A DNA stretch of 55,124 nt from Ruminiclostridium sp. (GTDB taxonomy: Bacteria; Bacillota; Clostridia; Oscillospirales; Ruminococcaceae): the NCBI GenBank assembly GCA_017395555.1, contig JAFPUE010000121.1, positions 1 through 55,124 on the forward strand, given 5' to 3'. This document shows positions 1 to 8,005 of this stretch, piece by piece. Both the position numbers and the translations under genes were made by a program. The notes under the pieces are model-generated. The model ran no database searches and had not been told where the DNA came from. It worked only from the letters and a program-made list of their open reading frames with translations. Position 1 is the stretch's first letter; every line of letters begins with the position of its first letter.

Positions 1-863
1 AAACTCTCGTCCTCCTCACGGGCTTCCGAAGCATTTATCATCTCAATCAGCGTGTTAAGGTTCTGTTCTTCTTCCGGCGCTTCATACCAAATGTACCCGA
101 TCAGGGCGCAATAGTACAAGCGTTCAGCCTTGACCCAAAAATCTTCCCCGGATTGGTTACCCTCGCCTTTGGTGTTCGCTATAATCGTGTTCACCAATTT
201 GAGAATGTCTTTCTCCGAGCGGATATACGCCAGCGGATTGTAGTGCATAGACTTTGCGAAATTGATAGTGTTCAGCACTTTTATCCTGTAACCGCCGTCC
301 AGCAAAGCCTTTCCCGTTTCGATCAGAACTGTTCCTTTTGGGTCAGTTACAACATAGGAACTGTGCATTTGCAGCAGATTAGGCTTTACGAAAAACCTCG
401 TCTTACCGGAACCGGAACCGCCGACAACAAGAATGTTCTTGTTCCTCGCGTATTTCGGACCCGCCGCAGGACGACCCTCCATTGTCAGACGTTCTGTTTC
501 GGTCAGGATAACGTTATCCTCGAACTTTTCAGCCATATATGGCTTGATGTCATTTGCATTGCCCCACCGGGCGGAGCCGTATTCGCTGCCTTTGCGGTAT
601 TTCTTCGCGTTCTTTGCCTTGACGTAGATATACAGCTTTATCAGAGCCGCACCTGCTACTCCGACAAGCAGATCTACCGGCATAAGGCTCGGCAGCGGAT
701 TTTGGAATACCTGTGCGATATTCTTCAATCCGTTGGTTATGATCTCTCCGGCATCACTGCCGGTTGCCGTAGTGAAAGCCTGCGCCAGTTTGTTGGCAAA
801 GTAACCGATCATCACAAAGGGAAGAACCTTGACGACTTTCTGCTTATCGAATTTGAAAGCCAT
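1..863 (-). CDS. VirD4/TraG-type conjugative coupling protein (3' part missing)
   Basis: The reading frame starts at the ATG at 863 and stays open to the left edge, giving 287 residues of the N-terminus. Two hydrophobic stretches (about residues 11-30 and 60-80) fit the usual membrane anchor. They are followed by an EYGSARWG-type block and a Walker A motif GGSGSGKT at residues 148-155, then VVTDPKGT, the pattern of type IV coupling ATPases that feed relaxase-bound DNA to a conjugation channel. A GGGAGG ribosome site lies about 10 bases upstream. The ATG overlaps the stop of pcfB (TAATG), so the two are translationally coupled. Family assignment is by recognised motifs. The C-terminal ATPase motifs lie outside the window. 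Confidence 0.93.
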   Translation of the reverse strand, partial: MAFKFDKQKVVKVLPFVMIGYFANKLAQAFTTATGSDAGEIITNGLKNIAQVFQNPLPSLMPVDLLVGVAGAALIKLYIYVKAKNAKKYRKGSEYGSARWGNANDIKPYMAEKFEDNVILTETERLTMEGRPAAGPKYARNKNILVVGGSGSGKTRFFVKPNLLQMHSSYVVTDPKGTVLIETGKALLDGGYRIKVLNTINFAKSMHYNPLAYIRSEKDILKLVNTIIANTKGEGNQSGEDFWVKAERLYYCALIGYIWYEAPEEEQNLNTLIEMINASEAREEDES

Positions 864-1339
864 TACAGCGATTCCTCCCTCTGCTTGTGCTTTTCACGGG
901 TACGCTCCTTGTTCTTTGCGGCAAGCTCCTTGACGAGCTTATGCAGCTTTTCGCGGATAGACGGCTTTTTCTTCTTGTCCATCTCTTTTCCGAGGAACTC
1001 CTTGAAAGCCGCTGTCATCGTATCCGTGTCCTTTGCCTTGAAAAAGACGAAATACCTCGGCGGTTCTTTCGACTTATCCTTACGGAGCGAATAGTCGATG
1101 CCGTATTTTCTCGCCACCCGGGAGAACGACTTAATGTTCTCGTCGGTTATCTCGATGTTGGTGAGCTTTTCGCCGCTTTTGGCAAGCTTTTTCACGGACT
1201 GCTTTCCCTTGTAAACCTTTGGGGACTTGTTCTTCTGAGCCGCGAGGAAACGGTGTATCGCACTTTTCAGCACATTTGCGGTCATTTTAGAAGCCCGCAC
1301 TGAGAGTGAGATCATTTTCTCGGCGTTACGTTCCTGCAT
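863..1339 (-). CDS. pcfB: PcfB family (DUF3801) conjugation protein
   Basis: A basic 158-residue protein with a block around residues 60-120 (ITDENIKSFSRVARKYGIDY, then a YFVFFKAKDTD strand) and a Lys/Arg/Glu-rich tail, as in PcfB/DUF3801 proteins. In enterococcal and Tn1549-type conjugative elements PcfB accompanies the coupling ATPase, and here it is immediately upstream of the VirD4 gene and overlaps it by one base. The start ATG has AAGGGAGG upstream. No promoter is obvious directly before it; the stretch 1340-1465 holds only the leader. The role in substrate recruitment is inferred from the family, not from this sequence. Confidence 0.85.
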   Translation of the reverse strand: MQERNAEKMISLSVRASKMTANVLKSAIHRFLAAQKNKSPKVYKGKQSVKKLAKSGEKLTNIEITDENIKSFSRVARKYGIDYSLRKDKSKEPPRYFVFFKAKDTDTMTAAFKEFLGKEMDKKKKPSIREKLHKLVKELAAKNKERTREKHKQREESL

Positions 1340-1465
1340 TTATCCTCCCTTCCGCTTTCCTACTAAAGAAAATCAATACGTTTTCTGATGAAAGCCCCTC
1401 CTTTCGTTGCGTGTTATGTAGTATAAATGAATTTCACATATTTAGGCTTCTTTGATTCCGTATTC

Positions 1466-1494
1466 TTGACAATCTCTCTGATATGTGATATAAT
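1466..1494 (+). promoter_or_regulatory. Sigma-A type promoter of the riboswitch-antiporter unit
   Basis: TTGACA at 1466-1471, a 17-bp spacer, and TATAAT at 1489-1494. Transcription would start near 1501, just before the riboswitch. Much of the element is shared with the copies near 3758 and 3979. Confidence 0.85.
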
Positions 1495-1502
1495 AATCAA
1501 TA

Positions 1503-1599
1503 ATAAAGGGAATGACGCTCTCCCTCGGATTATCCGAAACCGCTTTTTCAAGCTGATGGCATCTGCAATTTAGGCAGATACTATCGGCTTTTTTGATTG
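1503..1599 (+). promoter_or_regulatory. Probable fluoride riboswitch (crcB motif) with intrinsic terminator
   Basis: The leader matches the crcB aptamer pattern. A hairpin GGGA-ATGACGCTC-TCCC spans 1508-1524, a second hairpin CGGAT/ATCCG spans 1526-1536, then come AAACCGCTT, a short loop and AAGCTGATG (1537-1558). The AGCTGAT at 1551-1557 can pair instead with ATCGGCT at 1583-1589, enclosing the ATCTGC/GCAGAT stem and ending in a run of T at 1589-1594. This forms an intrinsic terminator that competes with the aptamer. That architecture would switch the antiporter gene on when ligand stabilises the aptamer. The ligand assignment is from motif recognition; a covariance-model search would settle it. 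Confidence 0.82.
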
Positions 1600-1611
1600 A
1601 AGGAGGCTATT

Positions 1612-2811
1612 ATGTTACTATCACTTGCGATAATTTTTCTTGTTGGTCTGTCGGCTGCTGCAATATTCAATGCCTTGAAGCTGCCTCGGATCATCGGTAT
1701 GCTGCTGACGGGAATTGTAGTAGGTCCCTATGTTCTTGACCTGCTCGACCCGTCTATACTTGGCATTTCCTCGGAACTCCGACAGATCGCGCTCATCATC
1801 ATTCTTATAAAAGCCGGACTTTCATTAAACCTGTCCGACCTGAAAAAAGTCGGCAGACCGGCTGTGCTTATGTCATTTCTGCCTGCTTGCTTCGAGATAA
1901 TCGGGTATGTCTGCTTCGCACCGATGTTCTTCGGAATTGATCTTATTGAAGCCGCCGTTATGGGTGCAGTTCTAAGCGCTGTTTCTCCTGCCGTAGTTGT
2001 CCCGAGAATGGTAAAGCTGATCGAGGATAAACGCGGCACTGATAAGAGCATACCTCAGATGATACTTGCAGGAGCCTCATGTGATGATATATTCGTCATT
2101 GTGCTGTTCTCGACCTTTCTGACAATGGCACAGGGCGGAGACCTGAACATCATCAGCCTTGCAAATATTCCGGTGTCAATAATACTCGGCTTGCTGTTCG
2201 GTACAGCAGCGGGATTTGTACTTTTCGCATTGTTTGAAACTGCATATAAGCACGCTCACACAATAGGAAACAGCACTAAAGTCGTTATACTACTTGCATC
2301 GGCATTTCTGCTGATGTCAGTCGAAACACTTGTAAAAAGCTATTTCGCGATGTCGGGACTGCTTGCGGTCGTCGCTATGGCTTGCGTCATAAAAATAAAA
2401 GCTGACAGCACTGTTTCAGTAAGCCTTTCAGAAAAATTCGGCAAGCTATGGATAGCCGCAGAACTTATATTGTTTGTTCTTGTAGGCGCGGCAGTCGATA
2501 TCCGTTATGCTCTCGGAGCCGGTCTTTCAGCAATTGCAATGATATTCACAGCACTTACATTCCGCGCAGTCGGCGTTCTTATCTGCCTTATCGGGACTGA
2601 GCTTAACGCCAGAGAACGGCTTTTCTGCGTTATAGCATATCTCCCGAAAGCTACGGTACAGGCTGCTATCGGTTCCGTTCCTCTCGCAGCAGGACTGCCA
2701 TGCGGAAATATCGTGCTGTCTGTTGCAGTAATGGCAATATTGATAACTGCTCCGCTCGGAGCGATAGGAATGGACAAAAGTTATAGCAAGTTGCTCAATA
2801 TATCAACTTAA
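1612..2811 (+). CDS. CPA-family cation/proton antiporter
   Basis: A 399-residue integral membrane protein with about 11-13 hydrophobic segments, of the monovalent cation:proton antiporter (NhaP/KefB-like) fold. Recognisable parts are the N-terminal LPRIIGMLLTGIVVGP block, a central ASCDDIFVIVLF segment with paired aspartates in the position expected for ion binding, and a late YLPKATVQAAIG block. The ATG at 1612 is chosen over the upstream in-frame TTG because AAGGAGG sits five bases before it. It is controlled by the riboswitch in its leader, so it is probably a fluoride-response gene, perhaps helping to restore ion or pH balance. It is cargo between pcfB and another mobile-element gene. No dedicated fluoride channel is visible. 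Confidence 0.88.
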   Translation: MLLSLAIIFLVGLSAAAIFNALKLPRIIGMLLTGIVVGPYVLDLLDPSILGISSELRQIALIIILIKAGLSLNLSDLKKVGRPAVLMSFLPACFEIIGYVCFAPMFFGIDLIEAAVMGAVLSAVSPAVVVPRMVKLIEDKRGTDKSIPQMILAGASCDDIFVIVLFSTFLTMAQGGDLNIISLANIPVSIILGLLFGTAAGFVLFALFETAYKHAHTIGNSTKVVILLASAFLLMSVETLVKSYFAMSGLLAVVAMACVIKIKADSTVSVSLSEKFGKLWIAAELILFVLVGAAVDIRYALGAGLSAIAMIFTALTFRAVGVLICLIGTELNARERLFCVIAYLPKATVQAAIGSVPLAAGLPCGNIVLSVAVMAILITAPLGAIGMDKSYSKLLNIST

Positions 2812-2842
2812 CCGTCGGAGGAGATTTACAGATATTGAGTTT

Positions 2843-3688
2843 TTAGTTACCGCCGTTCATATCGTGATTGACCTCGGCAGCATAAAAGTTGCTGATAGTT
2901 GCCGGAGCATTGTAGAGCACAGTGGTCAGATATGCCTTGATATTCCTGATCTTTGTGGCATTACGTTTAAGACTCCAAAAGATGTACTCGATATGCTCGC
3001 TGTTGATTTTCAGGAAACGGCTTCTGACCGCTTCCGCAGGCATATCCTGCTTACCAACAGTGACTTTATCCCTTGAAGAGCAGATAACCTCGGTCATAAG
3101 CTCAACTATCTCGTCAAGCTGTTCCTTGTCATACTGCCCGCTGATAATGTCATATTCGATATTTTCCTTTACAGTCTCCCGCGCTTCTTCGATCCTATCA
3201 ATCCAATCCCTTTTGTTTTCACCGCTTTCGGCCGGATTGATTGATTGAGTATTTGATTCTTCTATATTTAATTTTTTAGTAGTTAATTGGTAAGTATTTA
3301 ATTGTGACTGCTTTTCCGCATACGGTTTCTCCGTTTGCGGTTTTACCGTGTGCTGTTTTTCAGTACACGGTTTTTCAGCAGACGGTGAGCCGGTTTTCGG
3401 CTTTTCGTAAATGTTATAGACACAGCCGCCGAGCTTTCCGTCAGCACCGCGCTCCTGATAACGCTCTATGTACCCGCATTCTTCAAGCTCCCTGACCATA
3501 GCTGCAATTGAACTCTGACACTCGCGGCATATAGCTGTCAGACCTCGCAGCGAGTAATCCCACTCCGGCGGCAGAGACAGCATAACGGACATAAGACCTT
3601 TGGCTTTCATCGAGAGCCTGTTGTCACGAAGATGATAGTTGCTCATTATCGTGTAACCCTGTACACGTTCTACGTTAAATCTCGCCAT
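2843..3688 (-). CDS. DUF6017-like / replication-initiator-type helix-turn-helix protein of the mobile element
   Basis: A 281-residue protein. The first ~90 residues read as a winged helix (YTIMSNYHLRD, LSMKAKGLMSVMLSLPPEWD, then IAAMVRELEECGYIER), the pattern seen in replication-initiator N-terminal domains of Firmicutes mobile elements. A low-complexity linker rich in EKP repeats (about 100-130) leads to a C-terminal helical domain (about 160-270) resembling DUF6017. The ATG at 3688 follows GGAGG; an in-frame TTG 15 bases upstream is less likely. Such genes sit near the conjugation module in Tn1549-like elements. Whether it initiates replication or only binds DNA cannot be read from the sequence. 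Confidence 0.75.
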   Translation of the reverse strand: MARFNVERVQGYTIMSNYHLRDNRLSMKAKGLMSVMLSLPPEWDYSLRGLTAICRECQSSIAAMVRELEECGYIERYQERGADGKLGGCVYNIYEKPKTGSPSAEKPCTEKQHTVKPQTEKPYAEKQSQLNTYQLTTKKLNIEESNTQSINPAESGENKRDWIDRIEEARETVKENIEYDIISGQYDKEQLDEIVELMTEVICSSRDKVTVGKQDMPAEAVRSRFLKINSEHIEYIFWSLKRNATKIRNIKAYLTTVLYNAPATISNFYAAEVNHDMNGGN

Positions 3689-3806
3689 TGTAAATACCTC
3701 CAAAAATTATGTTAAATATTTGTTGATTTCGTATAGATAATATTTTTCAGAAACCGCTTGACAAATCTCTCGATTTGTGCTGTCTCTGTAAACCTGTGTT
3801 TCAGAA

Positions 3807-3848
3807 AAGAAAAAGCTCCCACACCGGGGCGAACCCCGATGCAGGAGC
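3807..3848 (-). terminator. Stem-loop, intrinsic terminator on the minus strand
   Basis: GCTCC (3815-3819) pairs with GGAGC (3844-3848), with an inner CGGGG/CCCCG stem. Read on the minus strand the stem is followed by CTTTTTCTTTT. Confidence 0.55.
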
Positions 3849-3867
3849 AAAGAAAGAAAGGAGAGCA

Positions 3868-3936
3868 ATGAAACACAAAGAGGATTGTGTGTTTTGTCAA
3901 AAATATAGCGAAAGATTTGTTACATTTGATAATTGA
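3868..3936 (+). CDS. Possible 22-residue peptide with CxxC
   Basis: An ATG preceded by AAAGGAG at good spacing opens a 22-codon frame encoding MKHKEDCVFC followed by QKYSERFVTFDN. It lies just downstream of the first promoter/hairpin module. The strong ribosome site and CVFC motif are the only evidence. It could be a leader peptide or a small metal-binding protein of the element, or it could be chance. Confidence 0.3.
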   Translation: MKHKEDCVFCQKYSERFVTFDN

Positions 3937-4010
3937 CAAGTGATTATCAGATTTTTTCATAAATTTTTCCGAAAACCCTTGACAAATGATCTGATTTGTG
4001 ATATGGGAAC

Positions 4011-4056
4011 AAAAAAAGCCTCCTGCATAAGAAGCTGTTACGCTTCTATGCAGGAG
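4011..4056 (-). terminator. Stem-loop, intrinsic terminator on the minus strand
   Basis: CTCCTGCATA (4020-4029) pairs with TATGCAGGAG (4047-4056), with an inner GAAGC/GCTTC stem. On the minus strand it is followed by GGC and seven T residues. Confidence 0.65.
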
Positions 4057-4104
4057 AAAACAGTTCTTTTTGTGAATATTATTTTAATATGTGGTAATAG
4101 ATAG

Positions 4105-4305
4105 TCGTTTCGACAATTCATTAAACGTTGCAATTTCGTAGTGGCACCAGAGCAGAAAGCCCGCGCCACCTACGACAATATCCTGCGCATATCCGACGAT
4201 CCCGACGTTACAAACATAATCCGCTATCTGCGCGAACGCGAGATTGTGCATTTCCAGCGCTTCGGCGAGCTTCTCGACAAACTGCAGAGCAAGATCCAGA
4301 AGTAA
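4105..4305 (+). pseudogene. cotJC: C-terminal remnant of a CotJC / manganese-catalase-like spore coat protein
   Basis: From about 4138 the frame reads VVAPEQKARATYDNILRISD, continues through DDPDVTNIIRYLREREIVHF, and ends QRFGELLDKLQSKIQK. This is the conserved C-terminal end of CotJC-type proteins, di-manganese catalase relatives of the spore coat (normally near 190-200 residues). There is no start codon: the frame opens just after a TAG at 4102 in AT-rich DNA belonging to the neighbouring mobile element. The gene therefore seems cut by the element, with its 5' part beyond the left edge or lost. It ends properly and is followed by a terminator. Confidence 0.78.
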
Positions 4306-4309
4306 AGAA

Positions 4310-4378
4310 AATCAGCCTGTGCAGCGGCAGGATGCGGCAATTCAGCATTCTGTCACGGCGCAGACTGATTGTTTTTTC
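4310..4378. terminator. Bidirectional stem-loop between cotJC remnant and opp operon
   Basis: AATCAG at 4310 pairs with CTGATT at 4365 as the base of a longer imperfect stem. A run of T follows on the plus strand and a TTTTC tract on the minus strand, so it can serve both converging units. Confidence 0.6.
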
Positions 4379-4393
4379 AGAAATTATCTGCGG

Positions 4394-5419
4394 TTACTCT
4401 GTAGCTTTCTTGACACCCTCCGAAACAAGATGGCAGCCTACCATAAGAAGTATCATGATGACAGCCGGAGGGATAAGCTTGTATGGGTGCAGCAGTGCAT
4501 TTGAAAATCCGTCCGAAAGAAGAGTTCCGAGAGAACAGGTTCCCGCCGGCATTCCAAGCCCTACGAAGCTCAAAAATGCTTCAAGGAAAACGGCAGACGG
4601 AATGCTTATCATAATCTGTGTTGCAAGCTTGCCAACAATGTTCGGTACTATCTCGCGGACTATGATATGGAAATGCCCTGCCCCCATAGTTCTTGACGCC
4701 TGAACGTATTCAAGCTCCTTCACCCTGAACACTTCGGAACGTGCGATAAGGCTCATCTCAAACCAACCGGAGAGCATCAGCGCGACGATGATAGAGCCCA
4801 TACCCGGCTGGAGCACAAGCATAAGGAGCGTCACGACAACAAGTGTCGGAATGCTTCCGATGACATCAACGATCCTCTGCATTATGATATCCGTGATACC
4901 GCCGAAATAGCCGGAGATTATTCCGTAGTTCATACCAATAAGGAGATTTATAGCTGTCGCGGCAAGCGCTATGATCAGCGAGATGCGAAGTCCCATGAAG
5001 CACCTTGCGAACATATCGCGTCCGAGATTGTCCGTTCCGAAAAGATAGTATATGTCAGTTATGCCGAGTTCTTCATATTTGTTCTGAACAGCTTCACCGC
5101 TCGTCTTCGGAACGGATTCAGAGCCATCCAATATTCCTATGGATGCAAACACCGGGACACGCGGCGACATATTCGCACGGGAAAGATCCTGATCATCGTA
5201 TCCGTGTCCGGAAATATACGGACCGATAATGCTGAAAATAACAAGCAGTCCGATTATTACGACTCCAAGAACGCTCGATTTTCTTGAAAAGAATCGCTTC
5301 AGTGCTTCGTGCTTTACTCCGCCGATTGATTCCTTTGCAACGCCTACGGAAAGATCTGCGGGAGCGAATACAAAATCTTCATCCTGAGGTATATATGCAG
5401 TTTCGGTTTTCATACTCAT
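4394..5419 (-). CDS. oppC: Peptide ABC transporter permease, OppC/DppC type
   Basis: A 341-residue inner-membrane permease. It has a cytoplasmic N-terminus, a first transmembrane segment at about residues 50-70, a long extracytoplasmic loop, and four to five further segments. The EAA-type coupling loop reads ASRTMGAGHFHIIVREIVPN, the site that contacts the ATPases. GTDNLGRDMFAR is a typical OppC signature. It is the last gene of the operon, 16 bases after oppB. A second ATG two codons in is equally possible as the start. The usual substrate of the family is oligo- or dipeptides, but the specificity here is not known. Confidence 0.92.
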   Translation of the reverse strand: MSMKTETAYIPQDEDFVFAPADLSVGVAKESIGGVKHEALKRFFSRKSSVLGVVIIGLLVIFSIIGPYISGHGYDDQDLSRANMSPRVPVFASIGILDGSESVPKTSGEAVQNKYEELGITDIYYLFGTDNLGRDMFARCFMGLRISLIIALAATAINLLIGMNYGIISGYFGGITDIIMQRIVDVIGSIPTLVVVTLLMLVLQPGMGSIIVALMLSGWFEMSLIARSEVFRVKELEYVQASRTMGAGHFHIIVREIVPNIVGKLATQIMISIPSAVFLEAFLSFVGLGMPAGTCSLGTLLSDGFSNALLHPYKLIPPAVIMILLMVGCHLVSEGVKKATE

Positions 5420-5435
5420 TTACCTGCCTTTCCCG

Positions 5436-6368
5436 TTAATTCTTTCCGCCGAGACGAACCCGCGGATCAATGATGCAGTACAGAATATCAAGTATAAGCA
5501 TCACGATTATATACAGTGCCGAATAAATAAAGCTGAGCGCAATCACAACACTGTAGTCGTTCGCGTTTATCGCATTCGTGAGAAGTCCGCCGACTCCGGG
5601 GACAGAGAACATCTGCTCAATTACGAGAGAGCCTGTCAGAAGCGACACGAGCAGGCTTGCCACAACGGTTATGACCGGCATGAGCGAATTTTTCAGTACA
5701 TATTTCGTCATCACGGTCCGGCTCGAAAGTCCCTGACACTTTGCAAAAAGAACGTAGTCAGACTTAATTACTTCGCTCGCTTCCGCTTTTGCGAACCTCG
5801 CCACAACTGCCATTACACCGAGGCTCATAGCCATTACCGGCATCACTGATGAGATAACAGGCGACCGGAAATCATACAGCAGCGGGAGAAGATTTGCTTT
5901 ATATCCTAAGAAGTTGGAGAAGAACATAGCAAAGATGTACGACGGGACCGCGATACCGAGCAGAGTGAAAATGCTGTAAATAGCACCCAGCACACGGTTC
6001 TTGAAAAACGCGGTGAAAAATCCGAGGATCAGTCCCAGAAACGTACCGACGATCATGCTCGCGAAACCTATCATCACCGTTACCGGAAATCTGTTTGAAA
6101 TAAGATCGGTGATCGGTGTGTTCGGCGAAAGTGAATAGCTTACACCGAGATCGCCGCGGAACATGTTGCCTATGTATGTAAAGAACTGAACGATAATAGG
6201 CTGGTCAAGTCCGTATTTCGCCCTGAGCTGTTCGATCTGCTCGGGAGAAAGCTTTTCATCATTAAATGGCGAGCCCGGCATGAACTGAAGCAGGAGAAAC
6301 AGGATGAGCAGTATCACAAGCAATGTTACAGCGGAGATAATAAGCCTTTTTCCGATATATTTAAGCAT
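5436..6368 (-). CDS. oppB: Peptide ABC transporter permease, OppB/DppB type
   Basis: 310 residues with a first transmembrane segment at about 10-30, the OppB signature FMPGSPFNDEKLSPEQIEQL after it, and four to five more segments. The coupling loop reads AKCQGLSSRTVMTKYVLKNS, and the C-terminus ends IIDPRVRLGG, as in the family. The start ATG overlaps the stop of the binding-protein gene (TAATG) and follows AAAGGAGG. It pairs with OppC to form the membrane channel. Confidence 0.93.
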   Translation of the reverse strand: MLKYIGKRLIISAVTLLVILLILFLLLQFMPGSPFNDEKLSPEQIEQLRAKYGLDQPIIVQFFTYIGNMFRGDLGVSYSLSPNTPITDLISNRFPVTVMIGFASMIVGTFLGLILGFFTAFFKNRVLGAIYSIFTLLGIAVPSYIFAMFFSNFLGYKANLLPLLYDFRSPVISSVMPVMAMSLGVMAVVARFAKAEASEVIKSDYVLFAKCQGLSSRTVMTKYVLKNSLMPVITVVASLLVSLLTGSLVIEQMFSVPGVGGLLTNAINANDYSVVIALSFIYSALYIIVMLILDILYCIIDPRVRLGGKN

Positions 6369-8005
6369 TATTTTACCTCCTTTGAAAGACCTGTCACAAT
6401 AAAGTTTACTCCTGTGGGCGAAAGACAGAATCCTTCAACTCCATCATGTATCAGGTAATTCGTCCCCATAGTGCAAATCGGTATCGCGGCGGCATTTTCC
6501 ATCAGAATATCCTCAGCCTTGTGCAGAAGCTTGTTGCGTTCATCGGCGTTTTTCGCCATTTCCGCGCTGTCACAGCGTAGTATCAGATCGTCATATTCGT
6601 CGTTGCTGTATCCGTACGGAACATAATCGGTGAAAAAGCTGTTGAGGAAAGATGTCGGATCGCAGTAATCCGCGACCCAGTTTATGAGTATCATATCATA
6701 CTCACCCGCCATATAGAGACGCTGACGTTCTTTCATCGTAACGCTTCTGAACTCAAAATCAAGTCCGCGGAGCGCCTTCTTCATCTGTGCGGTCAGCGCT
6801 TCAACAAGCGCAGCATTTCCGGAATAATATACTATCTTCAGTTTCACGGAGGAAAGGCCCGTCTCGCTGAGTCCGAGTTCCCAGAGCCGTCCGGCTTCGT
6901 CCGGATCATACCGCGTGTATTCATCATACCGCGACCCGTCCGCCGAATAGTCAGTACCGTCGGTCTCCTTATAGAAATCCGGCGGAGTTATACACGTCAT
7001 GGGCGAATAACCCGTCCTCAGAAGATTATTCACGATGTCATCACGGTCAATGCTCTTTGTAAGCGCAAGCCGCAGATTTCTGTTCTGAAGCGCTGCAGAG
7101 TTTTTATGATTAAAGTCAATGTACGACAGGTACGCCTGAGGATAGACGTGAAGCTCTGGGTCTCCTTCGGTAAGCTCGGCATACTCGCCGGAAACCGATG
7201 TGATATCAACGACTCCCGACTTATAGCACATGATAGCCTGTTGTGTATTCTGTACTATCTGGATCGTAATACCGTGCGTTTTTATCTCATCCGCCCTGTA
7301 GTAATACGGGTTTTCCGTGAAGTGGATCTGCATCGCGATAGGCTCATATCTGTCCATGATATACGGTCCGCAGTAAAGCAGATTCTCCGCTCTGTCCGCA
7401 TAGTCGGTCCCGACTTCGTAATAAAAGTCCTCGTTACAGGGCGAGAAGTTCACCATAGTAATAAGTGACATGAAATAGGGGCAGGGATTTTCAAGCTCCA
7501 CGACAAATGTTTTATCGTCGGGTGAGCTCACTCCGAGCTCATTTACCGGTTTCTGACGCATATTGACTTCTATTGCATTCTTTATTGTGCAGCTGTCTGT
7601 TATCAGATAGACGCTGTTGCTTGCAACATCGGGATCTGCAAGACGCCGGAATCCGAAAACAAAATCCTCGGCATTCAGAGGTCTTCCGTCGCTCCACCTG
7701 AGATTTTCCTTCAGATTAAAGGTGTATGTAAGTCCGTCGTCCGAAACATCACAGCTTTCGGCAAGCCCGGGAACAAGCTCGTGGTCTGTATTGTACACAT
7801 ACAGCGTTGATGTAAAGAACGAAATCACGGAACCGGCATTGGTATCGAACGCTAGCTGAGGATCCACTGTTATCGGTGAACTGGAAAGCGCAATGTTGAT
7901 CTCGTTATCTGCCCCGTCCGACGCCGAACAGCCGCCGAAAACGCCTGTAATCATCACAAGTGACAGAAGAGCACTTATTATTTTTCTCATTCTTTTTTCA
8001 GCCAT
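6368..8005 (-). CDS. oppA: Family 5 extracellular peptide-binding lipoprotein (OppA/DppA)
   Basis: A 545-residue lipoprotein with a signal peptide and lipobox VFGGC (Cys26). The family 5 solute-binding fold is recognisable from LAESCDVSDDGLTYTFNLKE, WSDGRPLNAEDFVFGFRR, and a C-terminal DMILINWVADYCDPTSFLN block. It captures peptides outside the cell for OppBC. The ATG at 8005 has GAGGAG about eight bases upstream, inside oppF. An alternative start at 7990 overlaps the oppF stop as ATGA and would give a shorter signal peptide. Both are compatible with export. It lies between the ATPase and permease genes, and all five genes are tightly packed, so one transcript is likely. Confidence 0.92.
   Translation of the reverse strand: MAEKRMRKIISALLSLVMITGVFGGCSASDGADNEINIALSSSPITVDPQLAFDTNAGSVISFFTSTLYVYNTDHELVPGLAESCDVSDDGLTYTFNLKENLRWSDGRPLNAEDFVFGFRRLADPDVASNSVYLITDSCTIKNAIEVNMRQKPVNELGVSSPDDKTFVVELENPCPYFMSLITMVNFSPCNEDFYYEVGTDYADRAENLLYCGPYIMDRYEPIAMQIHFTENPYYYRADEIKTHGITIQIVQNTQQAIMCYKSGVVDITSVSGEYAELTEGDPELHVYPQAYLSYIDFNHKNSAALQNRNLRLALTKSIDRDDIVNNLLRTGYSPMTCITPPDFYKETDGTDYSADGSRYDEYTRYDPDEAGRLWELGLSETGLSSVKLKIVYYSGNAALVEALTAQMKKALRGLDFEFRSVTMKERQRLYMAGEYDMILINWVADYCDPTSFLNSFFTDYVPYGYSNDEYDDLILRCDSAEMAKNADERNKLLHKAEDILMENAAAIPICTMGTNYLIHDGVEGFCLSPTGVNFIVTGLSKEVK

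Larger units (their letters stand above)
3757..4056. repeat. Two tandem copies of a promoter/operator-plus-hairpin module
   Basis: Copy one is at 3757-3848 and copy two at 3978-4056. Each begins CTTGACA and contains a perfect inverted repeat ACAAAT-N6-ATTTGT, then a stem-loop whose 3' arm contains TGCAGGAG. Copy two has TATGGG at 17 bp spacing and could be a plus-strand promoter; copy one has no good -10. The antiporter promoter at 1466 is a third, more diverged relative. The inverted repeat lies between the -35 and -10 positions, a usual place for a repressor operator. The region from 3689 to 4105 holds no other supported gene except a 22-codon frame. Confidence 0.55.

Noticed and set aside
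1372-1420. Strong AAAGGAGGGG ribosome-like site on the minus strand upstream of pcfB
   Set aside because: No start codon follows at usable distance; the frame behind it ends after a few codons.
3712-3960. 82-codon minus-strand frame in the mobile-element end
   Set aside because: It runs through a terminator hairpin and promoter-like repeats, has no ribosome site and does not look like a protein.
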